The notes under the pieces are model-generated. The model was not told where the DNA came from. It saw nothing but the letters and a program-made list of their open reading frames with translations, and did no database searches. From Globodera rostochiensis (taxonomy: Eukaryota; Nematoda; Chromadorea; Rhabditida; Heteroderidae), in the NCBI GenBank assembly GCA_018350325.1, contig JAEVLN010000010.1, forward strand, positions 682,001-746,000: DNA of 64,000 nucleotides. Direction: 5' to 3'. Numbering within the stretch: the stretch's first letter is position 1; each line of letters opens with the position of its first letter. This document shows, piece after piece, positions 44,296-56,935 of the stretch. Position numbers and translations under genes: made by a program.

Positions 44296-44502
44296 TTCGC
44301 CCAAAAATTAAATTTTTCAAAAAAGTCTCGGTCTCGAGTCTCGACTCAAGAAATTTCTCGGGTTTTTTGGGTATCGATCTCGGTCTCGAGTCTCGGGGTC
44401 AAGGAATGAATAAATGAATGAATGTCAGCAAAGAAATAAATGATTAACATATTTCACTTGACCAAACACTCTGTTTGCATTCAGTGAACAAAAAATGAGC
44501 CT

Positions 44503-44679
44503 GGGGCCCTTTGCTCGTCTTCGGGTTAACGCCCTTAATAACGCCCTTAACCCGGGTTAACGCTTAACCCGGGTTTATTTAACCCGGGTTAAGAACCCAA
44601 AGACGAGCAAACCAATTTTTCCCTCGTTAACCCGGGTTAAGGGCGTTAACCTCAAGACGAGCAAAGGGCAAAGGGCCCC
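44503..44679. mobile_element. Small inverted-repeat element with GGGGCCCTTTGCTCGTCTT ends
   Basis: The ends GGGGCCCTTTGCTCGTCTT and AAGACGAGCAAAGGGCAAAG (then GGCCCC) are inverse. The interior is a chain of TTAACCCGGGTTAA palindromes, so the whole 177 bp can fold. No clear target duplication is seen. Confidence 0.65.
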
Positions 44680-45411
44680 TGATCGTCGTCGCCAATCCAT
44701 TTACTTTTTCTTTTTCTTTTTACGGCAGATGAGTTAGAGGGCGCGCCAACATAATGTCGAAGTCGAAGCCACGAAATGTCGAAAAAAAATTGTTTTCAAA
44801 GTCGATAAAAAGTTTTTGTTAGGCGTATATAACGGCGTAGAATCCGAATCTGACCTCCATCTTGACCAATTCTAAATCCCGGATCCGAATTGATGCTCTT
44901 TTGTCCGGCGAATTTAACCTAAGAAATTCCAACTGTAGCTTTGTGTCTGTTTCGTTGTGCACAACCGAGACGCCTTAGCAAGCTTTTGGGTTAAAAGCGT
45001 AAATATATCAACCCAAAAATGTATATTATCGAAATTTTAATATTCCCACCGATTCTTTGATCCAAAATTTACAAAATAGCTTTAGCATTTAATGCATTTT
45101 CTGGTTTTTTAAAAATAAAATGTTATTTACTGATTTATTTTCGAGTTTGACGAAAGAAAATACGTGAGAGGCTTTTTAATGGCACTTATGCTGTAAATTC
45201 TGTAACCAAACTGCGTTTGACCGAGAAAAAAAAATGCAATTGTGAAAGCTGCGCATGTGCAAAGAAAGTTGAATATTTTTTAATGAATTAATGAATATTT
45301 GGCAAACAAAACTTTTTAAGAATATTGAGCTCTAAACTTAATTTAGAAAGAAAAAATCTTTTATCCTAAAAAAGTGTCAAATTATTTAAGATATTATCTC
45401 GGCAAAGCCAT

Positions 45412-46328
45412 CAGGGCTGTGTCGAAATTTCGATTTTCGATTTTCGAATTTCGATTTTCGACGTTTTTTTCCTTTCGATTTTCGATTTCGACAAAAATGG
45501 GCTGTTTTTCGAAAATAATTTCGAAAGTCGGAGGTCCAGGTTTTTAAATTTTTGGCAAGGATGGGCAGTGGTCTTGCCAACTTTTTGACAAACTTTCAAT
45601 CTTTTTTACATGCGTCCAACAGGTAAATTTATAGCTCAGTGGTTGTCTTTACGATTTTGTCTTTTGGGTTCGAACCCGCTACAGTGCGATCACTTTTTTA
45701 ACCTTTCTTCGGCCTTCACATTCTATCCCCCATTAACGGAACATTTTTAATGATTTTCAATTATTTTTAAATTAAAATACTTACAAAAAAAGACCGCCGT
45801 ACATTCTCCACTCTTATGTAAAAATGTTTTCCCCGAAATTACGAAGAAAAAAGCTCAATTTTGCGAAAATTTTGGTGAAATTGCTTAACAAAACCCCCAA
45901 ATTTCTCCCAGCGGCGCCTATCGGCACCGACGGGCCGCCACTGAAAGCATAAAGTCGACCAATTCATTGTGGTTTTTGGATCATTTTTCTTAACAAATTG
46001 AGTCAAAAAATCAAAATTTTCTCGGCGGCGCCTATCGGCACCGCCGACACCCCACCCTCATAAAAGCTTAAAATGGGCATATGAAGGCCTCTGAAATAAA
46101 AAATGCATCCTTCAAAAATTTAAAAATGAACAAGTGAATATTTCAAAAAATATTTATTAAATAAATTATTTTAAAAAAATTTTTTCTAATCACATAAAAA
46201 AAATTTTCGATTTTGTTTCGATTTTCGAATTTCGATTTTCGACGTTTTTTTCCTTTCGATTTTCGATTTCGAACTTTTCAGTTTCGATTTCGATTTCGAC
46301 TTTTTTTTTTACTTTCGACACAGCCCTG
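45412..46328. mobile_element. 917-bp hAT-like MITE upstream of serpin B, empty site in A and C
   Basis: Perfect 16-bp inverted ends CAGGGCTGTGTCGAAA. Perfect 8-bp duplication AAAGCCAT (45404-45411 and 46329-46336). The homologous sites upstream of serpin A (about 32543) and C (about 59164) have one AAAGCCAT and no insert. Subterminal TTTCGATTTTCGA arrays are present. The interior contains two reversed GC-rich hairpin repeats (about 45909 and 46023) and a tRNA-like stretch (45624-45690). No transposase is encoded. Confidence 0.9.
45624..45690 (+). ncRNA. tRNA-like sequence (possible SINE or tRNA relic)
   Basis: A box A match (TAGCTCAGTGGT, 45632) and a perfect box B (GGTTCGAACCC, about 45667) are followed by a T run. 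The A-to-B spacing is about 34 bases, some ten shorter than in a normal tRNA. Neither an acceptor stem nor an anticodon stem pairs. It is probably a degenerate tRNA-derived sequence within the MITE. Confidence 0.4.
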
Positions 46329-46703
46329 AAAGCCATCAGCGGGGTGCATCAAATTTGTTTTTTGGTGCATTGGCAGTGAAAATTAACATCGCTTACATCA
46401 TTTGCAATCATAGCATTTTTTTTGAATTTACGCTCCGCTCCGATCATCAAAAGTGTTGAGATCGATTAATTCAAATTTTATCTCCTAAATTGGGCGTTGT
46501 CGGTTCATTTGAAATTTCAGTTGTGAACCGCTCTTTTCGGATAATCGAAACCAAACCCAAACCCGAAGAAAAACTGCGCCACTAAATACTGGTTCTACTT
46601 ATATATCATCCGATTTGGCCCGGATCTTCGGGCACTTTCGGGTATTTGTGAATTTTTAACAAAATTTGATGCCCTTTTTGCAGTGCCAATCACTCAAAAC
46701 AAA

Positions 46704-49700
46704 ATGGCACTGGCACCGAGTCAAATGGCATCTTCTGCTGATTTGGCCCTGTTCAACTTTGCCACTGTATTGGTTGTTCTGTTAATCCAGACCGTCCAAT
46801 TCTGCAGTTGCCAACCGAATGAATTGCCGTTATCTTCTCCAACGTCCAAAGCATCGGATGCCGGTCCAATAATTTCTTAAAACAGACATTGTGCCATCAA
46901 GAATAAGGATTTAAATTTCAGGGTTTAACGCCAAGGAATTGTGCCGTGCCATTGAGGGCACTGAGTTCCACGAGCAGTGCCTGCACTCGGAGGTGGTCAA
47001 ACAGAAGGGCTTCATCCCCCGGCATTTGCGTCCGCCATGGCTGAACTCCTCGCTGTTTGAGGACAATCAATTGCCGGAGGAAAAAGCGTTGGCCAACGGA
47101 TGTTACGGCTGTTACAAGGGCTCAACGGCAAGCAACGGCGTCAACCCGGACGAGGAGTACTGCGCGTGTGCGGTATAAATTCTGTGATAAATTTGCGATG
47201 CAAAAATAAAAAACAATTTGTCATCATTTTTTAATTTTGTTAATTATAATTATGAAACGCCAATTTTTTAGAAAAATTGAAATAATTAAAAATTTATTTA
47301 AAATAATGCTAGCAAATTTTAAAGCCTATAACTTTTTTTCAAACTCAACCAAATTACATAACAAAAGCGCCAAATTAAAAGCTCGACGTTTTTAAGCTTT
47401 TGTTAAGCCAAGGCTAAATAATTAGCCATTTTGTTTTTTTGATTTGATTGAGTTAAAAAAGTTGAAGCCTTTCAAAAATTTGCTGGCACAAAATCTTTGC
47501 CAAAAAAAGATTAATTTAAGTACAAAAATGGAACTCCAAATAAAAAGTTTGGCAAAATTTTTGGCACTTTCAACTCGGACGGCTCAACTTGTCTGCAAGA
47601 TTTCCACAACATGGCATTGGTAAAATAAATTGATTTTTTTTTAATTTTAATTTGTTTCCCGTAGATGCCAACTTGCGGAAATGAATATTACGACTACGTG
47701 AAGCACTGTGCCTTGGCCTGTCCTTTTTTTAATAAACTTAGGAACCAATTTCTTTTTTTCAGGTCCATTTCTACCAAAATGAGCCTGAAACGGAGCCGGA
47801 TGACTACAAAGATCGTAAAATAATAATAAATGCTTAATTTAATATTAAAATAAAATAATATTTAAGGCACGCTCGTGCTTCTTGATGGGTGCATTACGGG
47901 TGCAAGCCATAATTGCACGGCAAATGTCAAAATTCAGTTTTCGAAGACGCGAAATATTTGTTATGGAGAAAACATAACAGTTTTTGAGAACACGTGAGTT
48001 ACCTGGTGATTAGCAATACTTTTTCTCTGTTTTGGTTAGCATTTGATAGGCGGGGGATACCCCCCCCCCCCAAATTTGGGATCGGGGAGGTCGGTGAATC
48101 CCCCGGACGGGGAGTGCGGGGAATCCCCAAAACAAATATTTTACTTTTAGCATTCATTTGAAAGAATCTTCCGGGAAAGGTAGGGTTTGTCTATTAGTTA
48201 TATTTTTCTTATAAAAATAGATTAAAACAAAAAAATACATTTTAATTAAAGTGCAAAATTAGTTAAAAATGCCATCCCTAGACATCGGCGCCGCTTCAAC
48301 GTTCACATTCCCTATGGAGTTCAGACATTGGGGTTGTCGCAGCCGTTGGCATCAACTTTTTGAACTCTGGGAACGCCCCTGGTATGACTACATAATGATC
48401 ATCATAAGCGGCGAGTGCGTTAAAAAAATGTAAATTTTACGCATCAAAAACATTTTGCTTTTCAAGTTTTGGAACAAAAAGCTTCAGTCTGCCGCAGCTC
48501 GTAAGCTACAGGGTTAGTAATGATTAGTTGTGGGATAACTATTGACTAAAAAACCTCCAAATTTGACTAAAAACCCCCCAAAATATTGGCTAAAACCCTC
48601 AAAAAGTGCCAAAATTTAAAAATGTGTCTAAAACGGACCAAATGCAGTCAATTTGCGCATCAAGACCTTCAAACTTTGTCAATTTAACTATATTTTTCCC
48701 TCTTACATTGTAAATGTAATATTTTTCACATCTTTTGTTTTAAAATTTTTTGGAAAATTTCGATTTTTACGGGTTGCATTTTTTCTTTAAGAAAAGGTTC
48801 TTTTTTTAAGAGTGCATTTTAACAACAAAAAAAACATGCAAATCTCAGCCCTAGTAGTGTATAAATTGATGGGTGATCAAATGGGAAGCATTCTCAATTA
48901 ATTTTATTAAATTTTGTTTAAATTTATGCAAAATGATCATTTATTTATTGCAGGGCCGCGTGCAGGAAATGCGCGGGCTGCATTTGGATCTTCGACAAGA
49001 AGTTGCCGCCGTTCAGTGGCGCGACCAATTTGGTGCTTATGATTATGTCCAACGTAATTACCTTAGCTGGCAACCGACCGATTTGAAGCTCATCAATGAT
49101 TATGGGATGCCCAATCCGGAACTTATGTACCCGCACTTTACCATGAAATGTAAGCGCGCGCCGCGTTCACAAGATTATTGGCACTTTTCGAGTCAGACAC
49201 ATTTTGAGTAGAGCGAGGCCGGCAAATTCGATAGAAAATCAGAATCCGGATTGGCTTTTTTAGTCGGTATCGGGACTTAAAGAAAATCATGATTGGCTTG
49301 GCCAGAAAAATCCGGGAAAACCCAAATCGGAATAACTTAGGATCCCTTATACTTTGAGTTATAATTAAAATTTACCGTTTTTATCATTTGTTAATTGCTT
49401 TATTAGCCATTGGCCACGCGCATTTTTCTGTGGACATAATGAAAATGTTCTACCAACACAATAAAAAGAATGCGGCTGTGTCGCCCCTTTCGGCGGCCAT
49501 TGCACTGGCCATGGCTTACATTGGTGCACGAGGCCAAACAGCGGTTGAACTTGGCAAAGTGTTGGCGGCTGGCGGTATTTTTGAGCATTTGAATTTGCCA
49601 ATAAAACAACAAACGAACCATCTTTGCCGTGCCAGATTCGTCCGGACCGTCGTTGCGCGACAATTACGGCAAATTCATGCAAGAAATTGGGTCAACACAA

Positions 49701-51211
49701 ACGGACGCTAATTTCAAGCTGAAGATTTCCAAAAAATTATATTTGTCGAACTCTGTCAAAGTTTTGGATGAGTTCAAATCGGCCATCAGAAAGAATTTTG
49801 GGGAGGACAGTTTCGAGTCGATTGATTTTGGCCAACAAATCGAAGTTGCCGATGTAAACACAAATAATTATATGAATTGATTTAACAAAATATTTCAATT
49901 TTTACAGAAAATCAATGCCTTTCTTGACAAAGCATCGCCGGGGGGCAAAAGCATTGAATCGATTGTACCGCAATCTCTGAACCCGTCGGACACAAAGCAA
50001 AACTATTTAAACTAAAAAATGGTTTTTACAAATCCATTTTTTGTTAGGTTGGTGCTCGTCAGTGCAATTCATTTTCAAGCAAATTGGCTTCGACCGTTCA
50101 AGCCGCATACCGAAAAGAAAACATTCCGTTCAATAAATGGCCAGGACCGCGAAGTATTTATTTACTTTGAATATTTAAATTGTAAAATTAAAAAAGAAAA
50201 ATTAATTGTTAATTCTTGAAAATTTGAAGTTAAAATGCAAATTAATTCCCATTAATAATCTTTCTTTAGATGGATATGATGACTCAAACAGGCCAATTCA
50301 TGCACATGGAGACGGGAGATGTATGCGCCAAAAGAAAATAAATGTGCCATTTAAACCAAAAAATTCAGTTTGAGCTGCTCGGTGTGCCGTATGTTGGCGA
50401 AAAAGCGCATTTTGTCATTATGTTGACTAAGGGGTACACCGATTATGTGTTGCAAACATTTAACGGCGGAAATTTGGTGGCATTTCTCAAAAAGGCTCCA
50501 ATGAAAGAACTCAAGGTGGGTAGCGAATCCAAGCATAAAACATATATATATATTTTTTAAAATAAACGCCAATCATAAGATTGATGAAGGTCGGGTCGGG
50601 GGGGGGGGTATCTTGCCGGGGATTGGGTCGGGGGTTAGAGTCGGGCCAATGTTAATTTAAAGAATAAAAATTTTACTGCAATTTCTTCGCCATTTTAGGT
50701 CATTTTGCCAAAGTTCAAAATTGTATCATTGCATCAAAATTTGGAAGAAACATTTCTGTTGCTTGGCATCAAACGCGCATTCCGTCCAAGCAAGGCCGAC
50801 TTTTCGGGCATAAATCACAACAATTTGTCATACACTTTGTACATCAACAAAGTTATTCAGAAAGCGCATATTTCGGTACGTAATAAATTAGAGCAACTTC
50901 TTTTAGTGTTAAAAGCCGGTCTGGGTCAAGTTGGGCTAAGAATTAATCATCGGGGCCAACTTTGCCTTAAGAATTTTAAATCATTGGGGCCACACGGCGT
51001 CAAATTTATTTTTAAAAACTCGCAGATCGATGAGTACGGCACAGCGGCGTCTCCTCCAACAGCCGCGGAGCCGAAGAGTATTGGCAACTCTTTCGGGTTG
51101 CCACAACTTGACTCAGTCCGAACCTTTCAACCCGACCATCCGTTCGCCTTTTTCGTCACCCTCCACAAAAAGCACGTCATATTCAGCGGCGTTTTCACTG
51201 GCGAACAATGA
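46704..51211 (+). CDS. Serpin-fusion gene B, intact, 17 exons, 728 residues
   Basis: Exons: 46704-46863, 46922-47172, 47665-47715, 47763-47814, 47867-47993, 48151-48179, 48282-48414, 48467-48512, 48954-49149, 49407-49574, 49636-49853, 49908-49996, 50048-50153, 50270-50320, 50369-50515, 50699-50875, 51026-51211; every phase agrees. Residues 1-35 are a signal peptide (LVVLLIQTVQFCS). About 50-348 form a cysteine-rich region I do not recognise (CRAIEGTEFHEQCLHSE, NGCYGCYKGS, FEFRHW-like and QWRDQFGAYDYV motifs). About 349-728 form a full-length serpin: SPLSAAIALAMAYIGARGQT, LKISKKLYLSNSVKVLDEF, LVLVSAIHFQANWLRPF, HPFAFFVTLHKKHVIF. Serpins trap proteases through the reactive loop. Here the hinge reads EYGTAASPPTAAEPKS, with two prolines where inhibitors have small residues, so inhibition is uncertain. 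Introns 3 and 12 use GC donors. The protein is probably secreted. Confidence 0.85.
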
Positions 51212-51754
51212 GATGGAGTAAAAAAAATGACTTTTCTATTTGGCAATCGATTTAAATATATTTTTTTAATTATTAATGTTTGAATTTTGAAATTTTTATG
51301 CCTTTTCGACTCATTGAATTTTCTTTGAGTGGTTATAGAGATTAACATCGTCAATCTTTTTATGTTCGCCGCTTTATCTCGGGTCGGGTTTCGGATTTTC
51401 GGGTTAAAAATTTTTTTCTTCAAAACTATTAGCCAAAAATCAAAATTAATAGGTAAAATCATAAATTGGTAAATAATAGGGCAAAACAACATTTTGTCCA
51501 TTTGTCCAAGTTTTATGCTGTTAAGGGTTCTCAAAAGGCGCCGCCTTGTCTCAATTTGTTAAGAGATTTGTAACTAAAATTTTAAAATACGGATTTTCTT
51601 TTGATTTGGTTTGTTTTATTCCATTGAAATTTTTATGGAAAAATTTCTAAAATTTTTCGTAACAACAAATATCGTTAAAGCTCTAAGGAATTGAGTTGGA
51701 TGGATAAAGCAGGGGTCCAATTTGTTATTTTATAAAATATAAAATTTATTTCTG

Positions 51755-51842
51755 CTAAGTCCAGTAGTCCCGGTTTTTTGACCGGGACTAATTTAGTGCC
51801 GGTCCCGGTTTTTCCCAAAAGTCCCGGTTCCGTCCTACCCTA
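51755..51842. mobile_element. Half copy of the 24374-24564 MITE
   Basis: Contains GACCGGGACTAATTTAGTGC, CCGGTCCCGGTTTTTCCCAA and the terminal CCGTCCTACCCTAA of the intact copy. The other end is missing. Confidence 0.6.
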
Positions 51843-52249
51843 ATCAGAACATCAGAGATCATCTCATCAAATTGTATGGAAAGAACGCCAGGGGCCGTAT
51901 GGTAAAGTCGGTGTTTTGTTCCGCACGCCCTCCTCAATTCCTCCTCGTTTTTAAACAAATTTGTTTCTTCTAATAAAGAAATATCAAATAAAGGACGTAG
52001 TATATTCCAAATAAAGTACAAATCTTTAAAGAAAGTACTTTGGATATAAAAAATATATATTTTTTAATTTTTCTTATGCACTGCCTCAATTATCAGCATC
52101 TTTATCGTTTGTTCCTCCATTTCATGCTTCTTTTGTTTGAGCCTTCTCAACGTCCGCTTACTAAAAGCATTTTTGGAAATTTTGAGTTAGAAATGACCAC
52201 CGGGAGCCACTCCTGCACCCATCAAAATTATAAAAAATTGAATAAACTT

Positions 52250-55200
52250 CTAAGGCGGTGGCATTGTTGGGCCGTTTTCTTCACCGGAAATTGTGGCCAA
52301 AATGAAGTGGCCGTTGAGGTCCATGTTGTCCGTATTGCTCAAGTCCAACACACCGTCCTCCAGCGTGTCCAGGTCTAACTTCAGGCCACGAATCTAAAAC
52401 AAAAAATGGATGAAAAATTTACAAAAAAAAAAACTCCCCGATACCCTGAATGGAATTTGATAATTGTTCCAAAATTTTGGACAAAGAATTTGGATGGGAA
52501 TTTTTGTACTAAACATCCAGGGCTTTTAGATTTGGAATTTTTTCAAAGAAACAACAATTTTTTTGGGTAAATCCAATAAAATACCATAAATTGTTTTTTT
52601 TTGCTATAAATTTGAGAATGAAAATCCATGGGACAATGCCTAGATATAAAATAAAATTTATTTTAATAATGAAAAATAATTTGAATATTTCTCAGCCCTT
52701 TCTTTCACCTGCATGACGCGGTCATGCATCGTTTGGTCCGTGGTAAAAACATCGATGGTCGGAATCTTGAGGCTGACCTGGGTAGGGGGAAGTTTTCCAA
52801 TTTTTTATTTGTTTGAAAAGTAATATTTAGAAATATTTAAATTAATTCCAAAATTTTATTTATGTTTTAATTTTCAAAAACAGCAGCGCACATTCTTTTC
52901 TTCGCCCGTGCAGTTGTGCGTCACCACCAGACTGATTTCGTACTTGTAGCTAAAAAGTGTTTGGTACATGTGCCATGGCCAATATACATTTTGATGGCTT
53001 TAAAATAGGGTTGGCACCCTGACGTTCGGAGAGGGAAAAGCCGAGCTTCAAAGGTAAGAAGAACGGGTCGGGGAATTACAAATTGTCGGGGTCGGGGGTT
53101 GTCGGGGAAGGCACTGTCGGGGTCGGGGGTTGTCGGGGAAGGCACTGTCGGGGACCGGGGGTCGGGAATCGAGATCATCAAAATGTATTAAAAATAATTA
53201 AAATAATTTTACTCGAGTGGTTCGATCACCAAATTGGTATTGTTTGGCAGCACATCTGCAATGCCAACCATTGGACAAAGGCTGAAAAAAAATTGTCAGT
53301 CAGACATTCGAGATTATCCACGATCAGAATCCCGGGATTTCAGCCCCGGGATTTCTATCCAACGACAAAACACAATCATTTTTTTAAACACAGTACGGTA
53401 TTCATTTTAAATACGGTACAAATCACTCATTCATTCTTTAAAGAAAGCACAGTGACAATTATTTGTCTTTTTAAGAAAGTACCGTACCCAATATTTTTAG
53501 TGCATAAAATTTGTTAGTTTATACCGTTCCTTCAACACAACGCCATACACAAAGGATGCCTTGCCTTTGTCCAGTTTAACAGCTGTGTGTCTAAAAGTTC
53601 ACTTTTTAAATTTGAAAACAAAAAATTTTGTGCCCATTACGTATAGTAATTCAAATAACCCGGGCACACACCGGCTTGTCTTCGCTAAACAATTTTTTTT
53701 TTATTAATTTTTTGTTTTTGTTTTATTTCACTGGTTTATAAAGTTGCGCAACACTCAGATTGAGTGCCGATTGCATTCCTGCACTATATTCGCACGAAAC
53801 GCAGCCGTCCACCAGTAACAGCACCATGTCTGAAAATGTGTGTTAATTAAAAATCCAAAACATTTTTTAAAAATCCAAAAAATTATTAAAATTCTTTTAT
53901 TTTAATATGAGTTTCTTTTTTAGATTCTTAGCAACAGTAATCAGTAGGGATCGGATTTATATGCTACAAAGACTTGCACAAATCATCAGTCGGGTTTTTG
54001 TAACTTTGTTCAAATCATTTTGAATGTTTTGAAATTTTGCACAAAAATACATAACCAAAAGCATTCATTCACCAACCTGAACGCCAACTTGGTGGTCAAG
54101 TTTTAAAAATAGGCTATTTGTAAAAAAGTTTTAATGATCCGAAAAAGCCAAATTTTTGCAACAATAAATATATTGCTCTAATCATTGTGCTTAAAATCAA
54201 AAACTTTCGATAAGGTTGGACTAAATGACAAAAATTAGCATATTTAATGCTCAAGTGTTTGGAGCATTAAATCCGACCCCTAGTAATCAGAACTCCACAC
54301 AATCAGAATTATTTTTTAATTTTTTCAGAATTCTGATTCCATGCATACCAAAATTCTGTAGCCTTAGCAGAAATCAGAACACATAATCAAATTTTTGTAA
54401 ACACATTCTGAATATGCAATAAAAAAATCAGAATTCTTGCTGAAAACTTAATAATACAAGAAAATATCAAAAAAAGTATTCCGCATTCTTATACATAAAT
54501 CACAATACTCAGAATATCAATAAAAAAAATCAGAATTCTTGATCGAATTCTGAAAACTTAAGAAGGCCAGAGATCGTATTTTGATTCTGGTATTTATAAA
54601 TTCAGTATTTCTGATTTAACCGCACCCAGAATGTTATAAAATACAAGAAAATATCAAGAAAAGTATTCCGCATTCACTCTGAATATGCAACAAAATATCA
54701 GAATTTCATTGTGTACCCACAAAAACTGGCAAACCCAAAAATGTGCCACAAATAATAAATCTAAATTCGGTGAAGCGATGGTTATGCTATGCTAATTTTT
54801 ACGCCATAAAAAATTGACCCTGCATAAATCCGTATTTGTCGAACTCGACCATGTCCTTAAATATTTGATTCGGCGGCTTTTCCCCTCCGAAAAAGGTCTT
54901 GTTTATTCCATTCACTCCATAGAAATTTGCCTGCAAATGAATAATTTGAAAATTCAATTTATTTTTTGCTGTTTTCCCCTGCCTTTGCGCAATAAGCCCA
55001 TGTGCTGAAAATTGTGAAATTGTTTTTATTGAAACGATTTTTTGAGACTTTACTTGAAATCGGCAGTTGCGCACGTCGGTGAAAGCACCTGTTGTTCACT
55101 CAAATAGGTGTTCAAATGTTGGTTCCTCTCTTCTTTAGTTTTCTTCGAAACGTTCAAAAAGTCGACCTGAAATATATTTTTGTTTTTTGTTTAATTTTGA

Positions 55201-55895
55201 TATTATTTGAAAGTCTCGAGTATCGAGTCTCGACTCGAGAAAAGTATCGGGTTTTTTGGGTATCGGTCTCGGTATCGAGTATCGGGGTCAAGTCTCGGTC
55301 TCGGTATTGAGTCTCGAGTATCGGGGAATTTTGTGTTTCGTGCAGCACTAGTGGTCTCACCTTTCCGTTGAGTACAATGTCGCTGGCATTTTCCGGTGCT
55401 TCAGTAGACGCTTTGGAACGACAAAAAGAAGATTCGTTGTCAAGCCAACCAACTGCTTTGCTTCGGCCAGGGATGTTGGGGACGTAAGTGGCATTTTTCG
55501 GTTTCGATTCTGTGCCGTTGCCTTCGACCAGTCCCGGCGAGACAGAATCTTGACAAAATAATTAGTTCTAAATTTGTTAATTAATGCTGCTAAATTATTG
55601 AAAAAGGGTTGGAAAGCAATTTATGGAAAAGAAACAAAACCTTAAAAGAAACCAAAAAGCTTTGGAAAGTTTAACCAAAACCCGGTAAGTCGAAAACTAA
55701 ATGTTCGGAAAGTCTGAAGAAAAAATGTTTGGGTAAGTTTAGCCAAAATTCGAAAAAGTCTGAGGTTAATGGTTCGGAAAAGCAACTGTTTTGGAAAGCA
55801 TATAATCTCATTTTGTCTCAATACTTTGCTGAAGGTCCTGGTCCTTGCCCACATCATCGCCATGGACCGCGCCACAGAAAATGACGATCAAGAGA
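52250..55895 (-). CDS. Unrecognised secreted-type protein G2, duplicate of G1
   Basis: The same 12-exon plan as the gene at 24991-28083, with first exon 55825-55895 and last exon 52250-52393. The exons I checked stay open: THNCTGEEKN, VLPNNTNLVIEPLE and LDKGKASFVYGVVL with substitutions. The GC donor after the 22-bp exon is conserved. The C-terminus differs: here it ends GEENGPTMPPP, 25 residues earlier than G1. No ATG precedes the hydrophobic first exon in either copy, so the start exon is unknown. Function is unknown; it is probably extracellular. Confidence 0.65.
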
Positions 55896-56238
55896 CTAAA
55901 ACACTGTTTAATAATCCAACCGGGATCGTGAACTAGTTTAAATTGCCTAATTCTTGACCCGGTCGGCCCAAGTTGACCACAGTGCCTTATTTATTAGGGT
56001 TTCCTGATTTTTCAGCTGCTAATCCACATTTTTTGGTTTTTGCCGAAAGTCACCCTGATCGGGACCCAATTTTAATCATTGATCAAGGGTTTCAACATCG
56101 GTTGCAATCCTTAATTTATGATTCCGGAGCCCCTTTGAAACCGGAAATCGAAACCAATTTCTAATTCTTAATCCGGAATGTGCGGATTGGTTTCAAACCA
56201 TCAATTTCCCATTTTCCTTTACTTACACAAGTGAATTA

Positions 56239-56325
56239 ATGGTCCACTTGTTCATCTTTGACGGTCAGAAGTTGGAGGTGTTGGAGCAGTATTCGGATGA
56301 TTGGCAAGAGATTCTCAATGTCTAA
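56239..56325 (+). CDS. 28-residue frame, duplicate of 30738-30824
   Basis: Identical protein to the copy at 30738-30824 within the conserved G flank. Its coding status is unproven. Confidence 0.3.
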   Translation: MVHLFIFDGQKLEVLEQYSDDWQEILNV

Positions 56326-56935
56326 TTTGAATAGCATAAAGAGGGCATTTAAATTCAAAATCATTGCGCAACCCCCTCCCTTTTTCTAATACAAATGATG
56401 GAAATGTTTAAAATGAATGAAATGGGGGGGGGGGGGGTCATCAGCGCTAATCGTCACTGATTATCTGACTGATGGCTGGCTGTTGGAGCGTCCGTCCGGT
56501 GGATGGACAGAAATGCGTTGGGTGACGCATCAATCGTTCATTTCGTCCCAAACCCTTCGCCATGGAATGATAAAACGAAAAAAGTAAAATCGTAATTAAA
56601 ATCCACAATTTGCATACGGAGATTTGATGATTAATTTAGGTATGTGGGGCATGTGAAATTCTCCCAAGCTTCTGTCCACAAAAATCTTTTATGAGTTCTA
56701 AAATTAAATGACAAAGTTAAAAAACTAAAACATCTGCCCATTCGGGAAAATTTCAAAAAAATTTCGAGATCCGCCAGATTTTACCGCTATGTTAATTTTG
56801 AAAAAGTTCAAAAGTCAGAGGATGTTAATCAAATTGCCCATAGAGAATTAAAAATTAAAATTGAGTTTGCTCGTCTTTTAAAGTACAGCAAGCGAAAGAG
56901 AAATAAAATACAGTACATTTTTATACATACCGTAG

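Noticed and set aside
45624..45690. Functional tRNA gene
   Set aside because: Box spacing is about ten bases short and neither acceptor nor anticodon stems pair.
49388..49711. Frame reading through the intron after serpin exon 10
   Set aside because: Splicing GTATTT to GTGCCAG gives the serpin-consistent frame; the read-through frame has no serpin similarity after AAGG.
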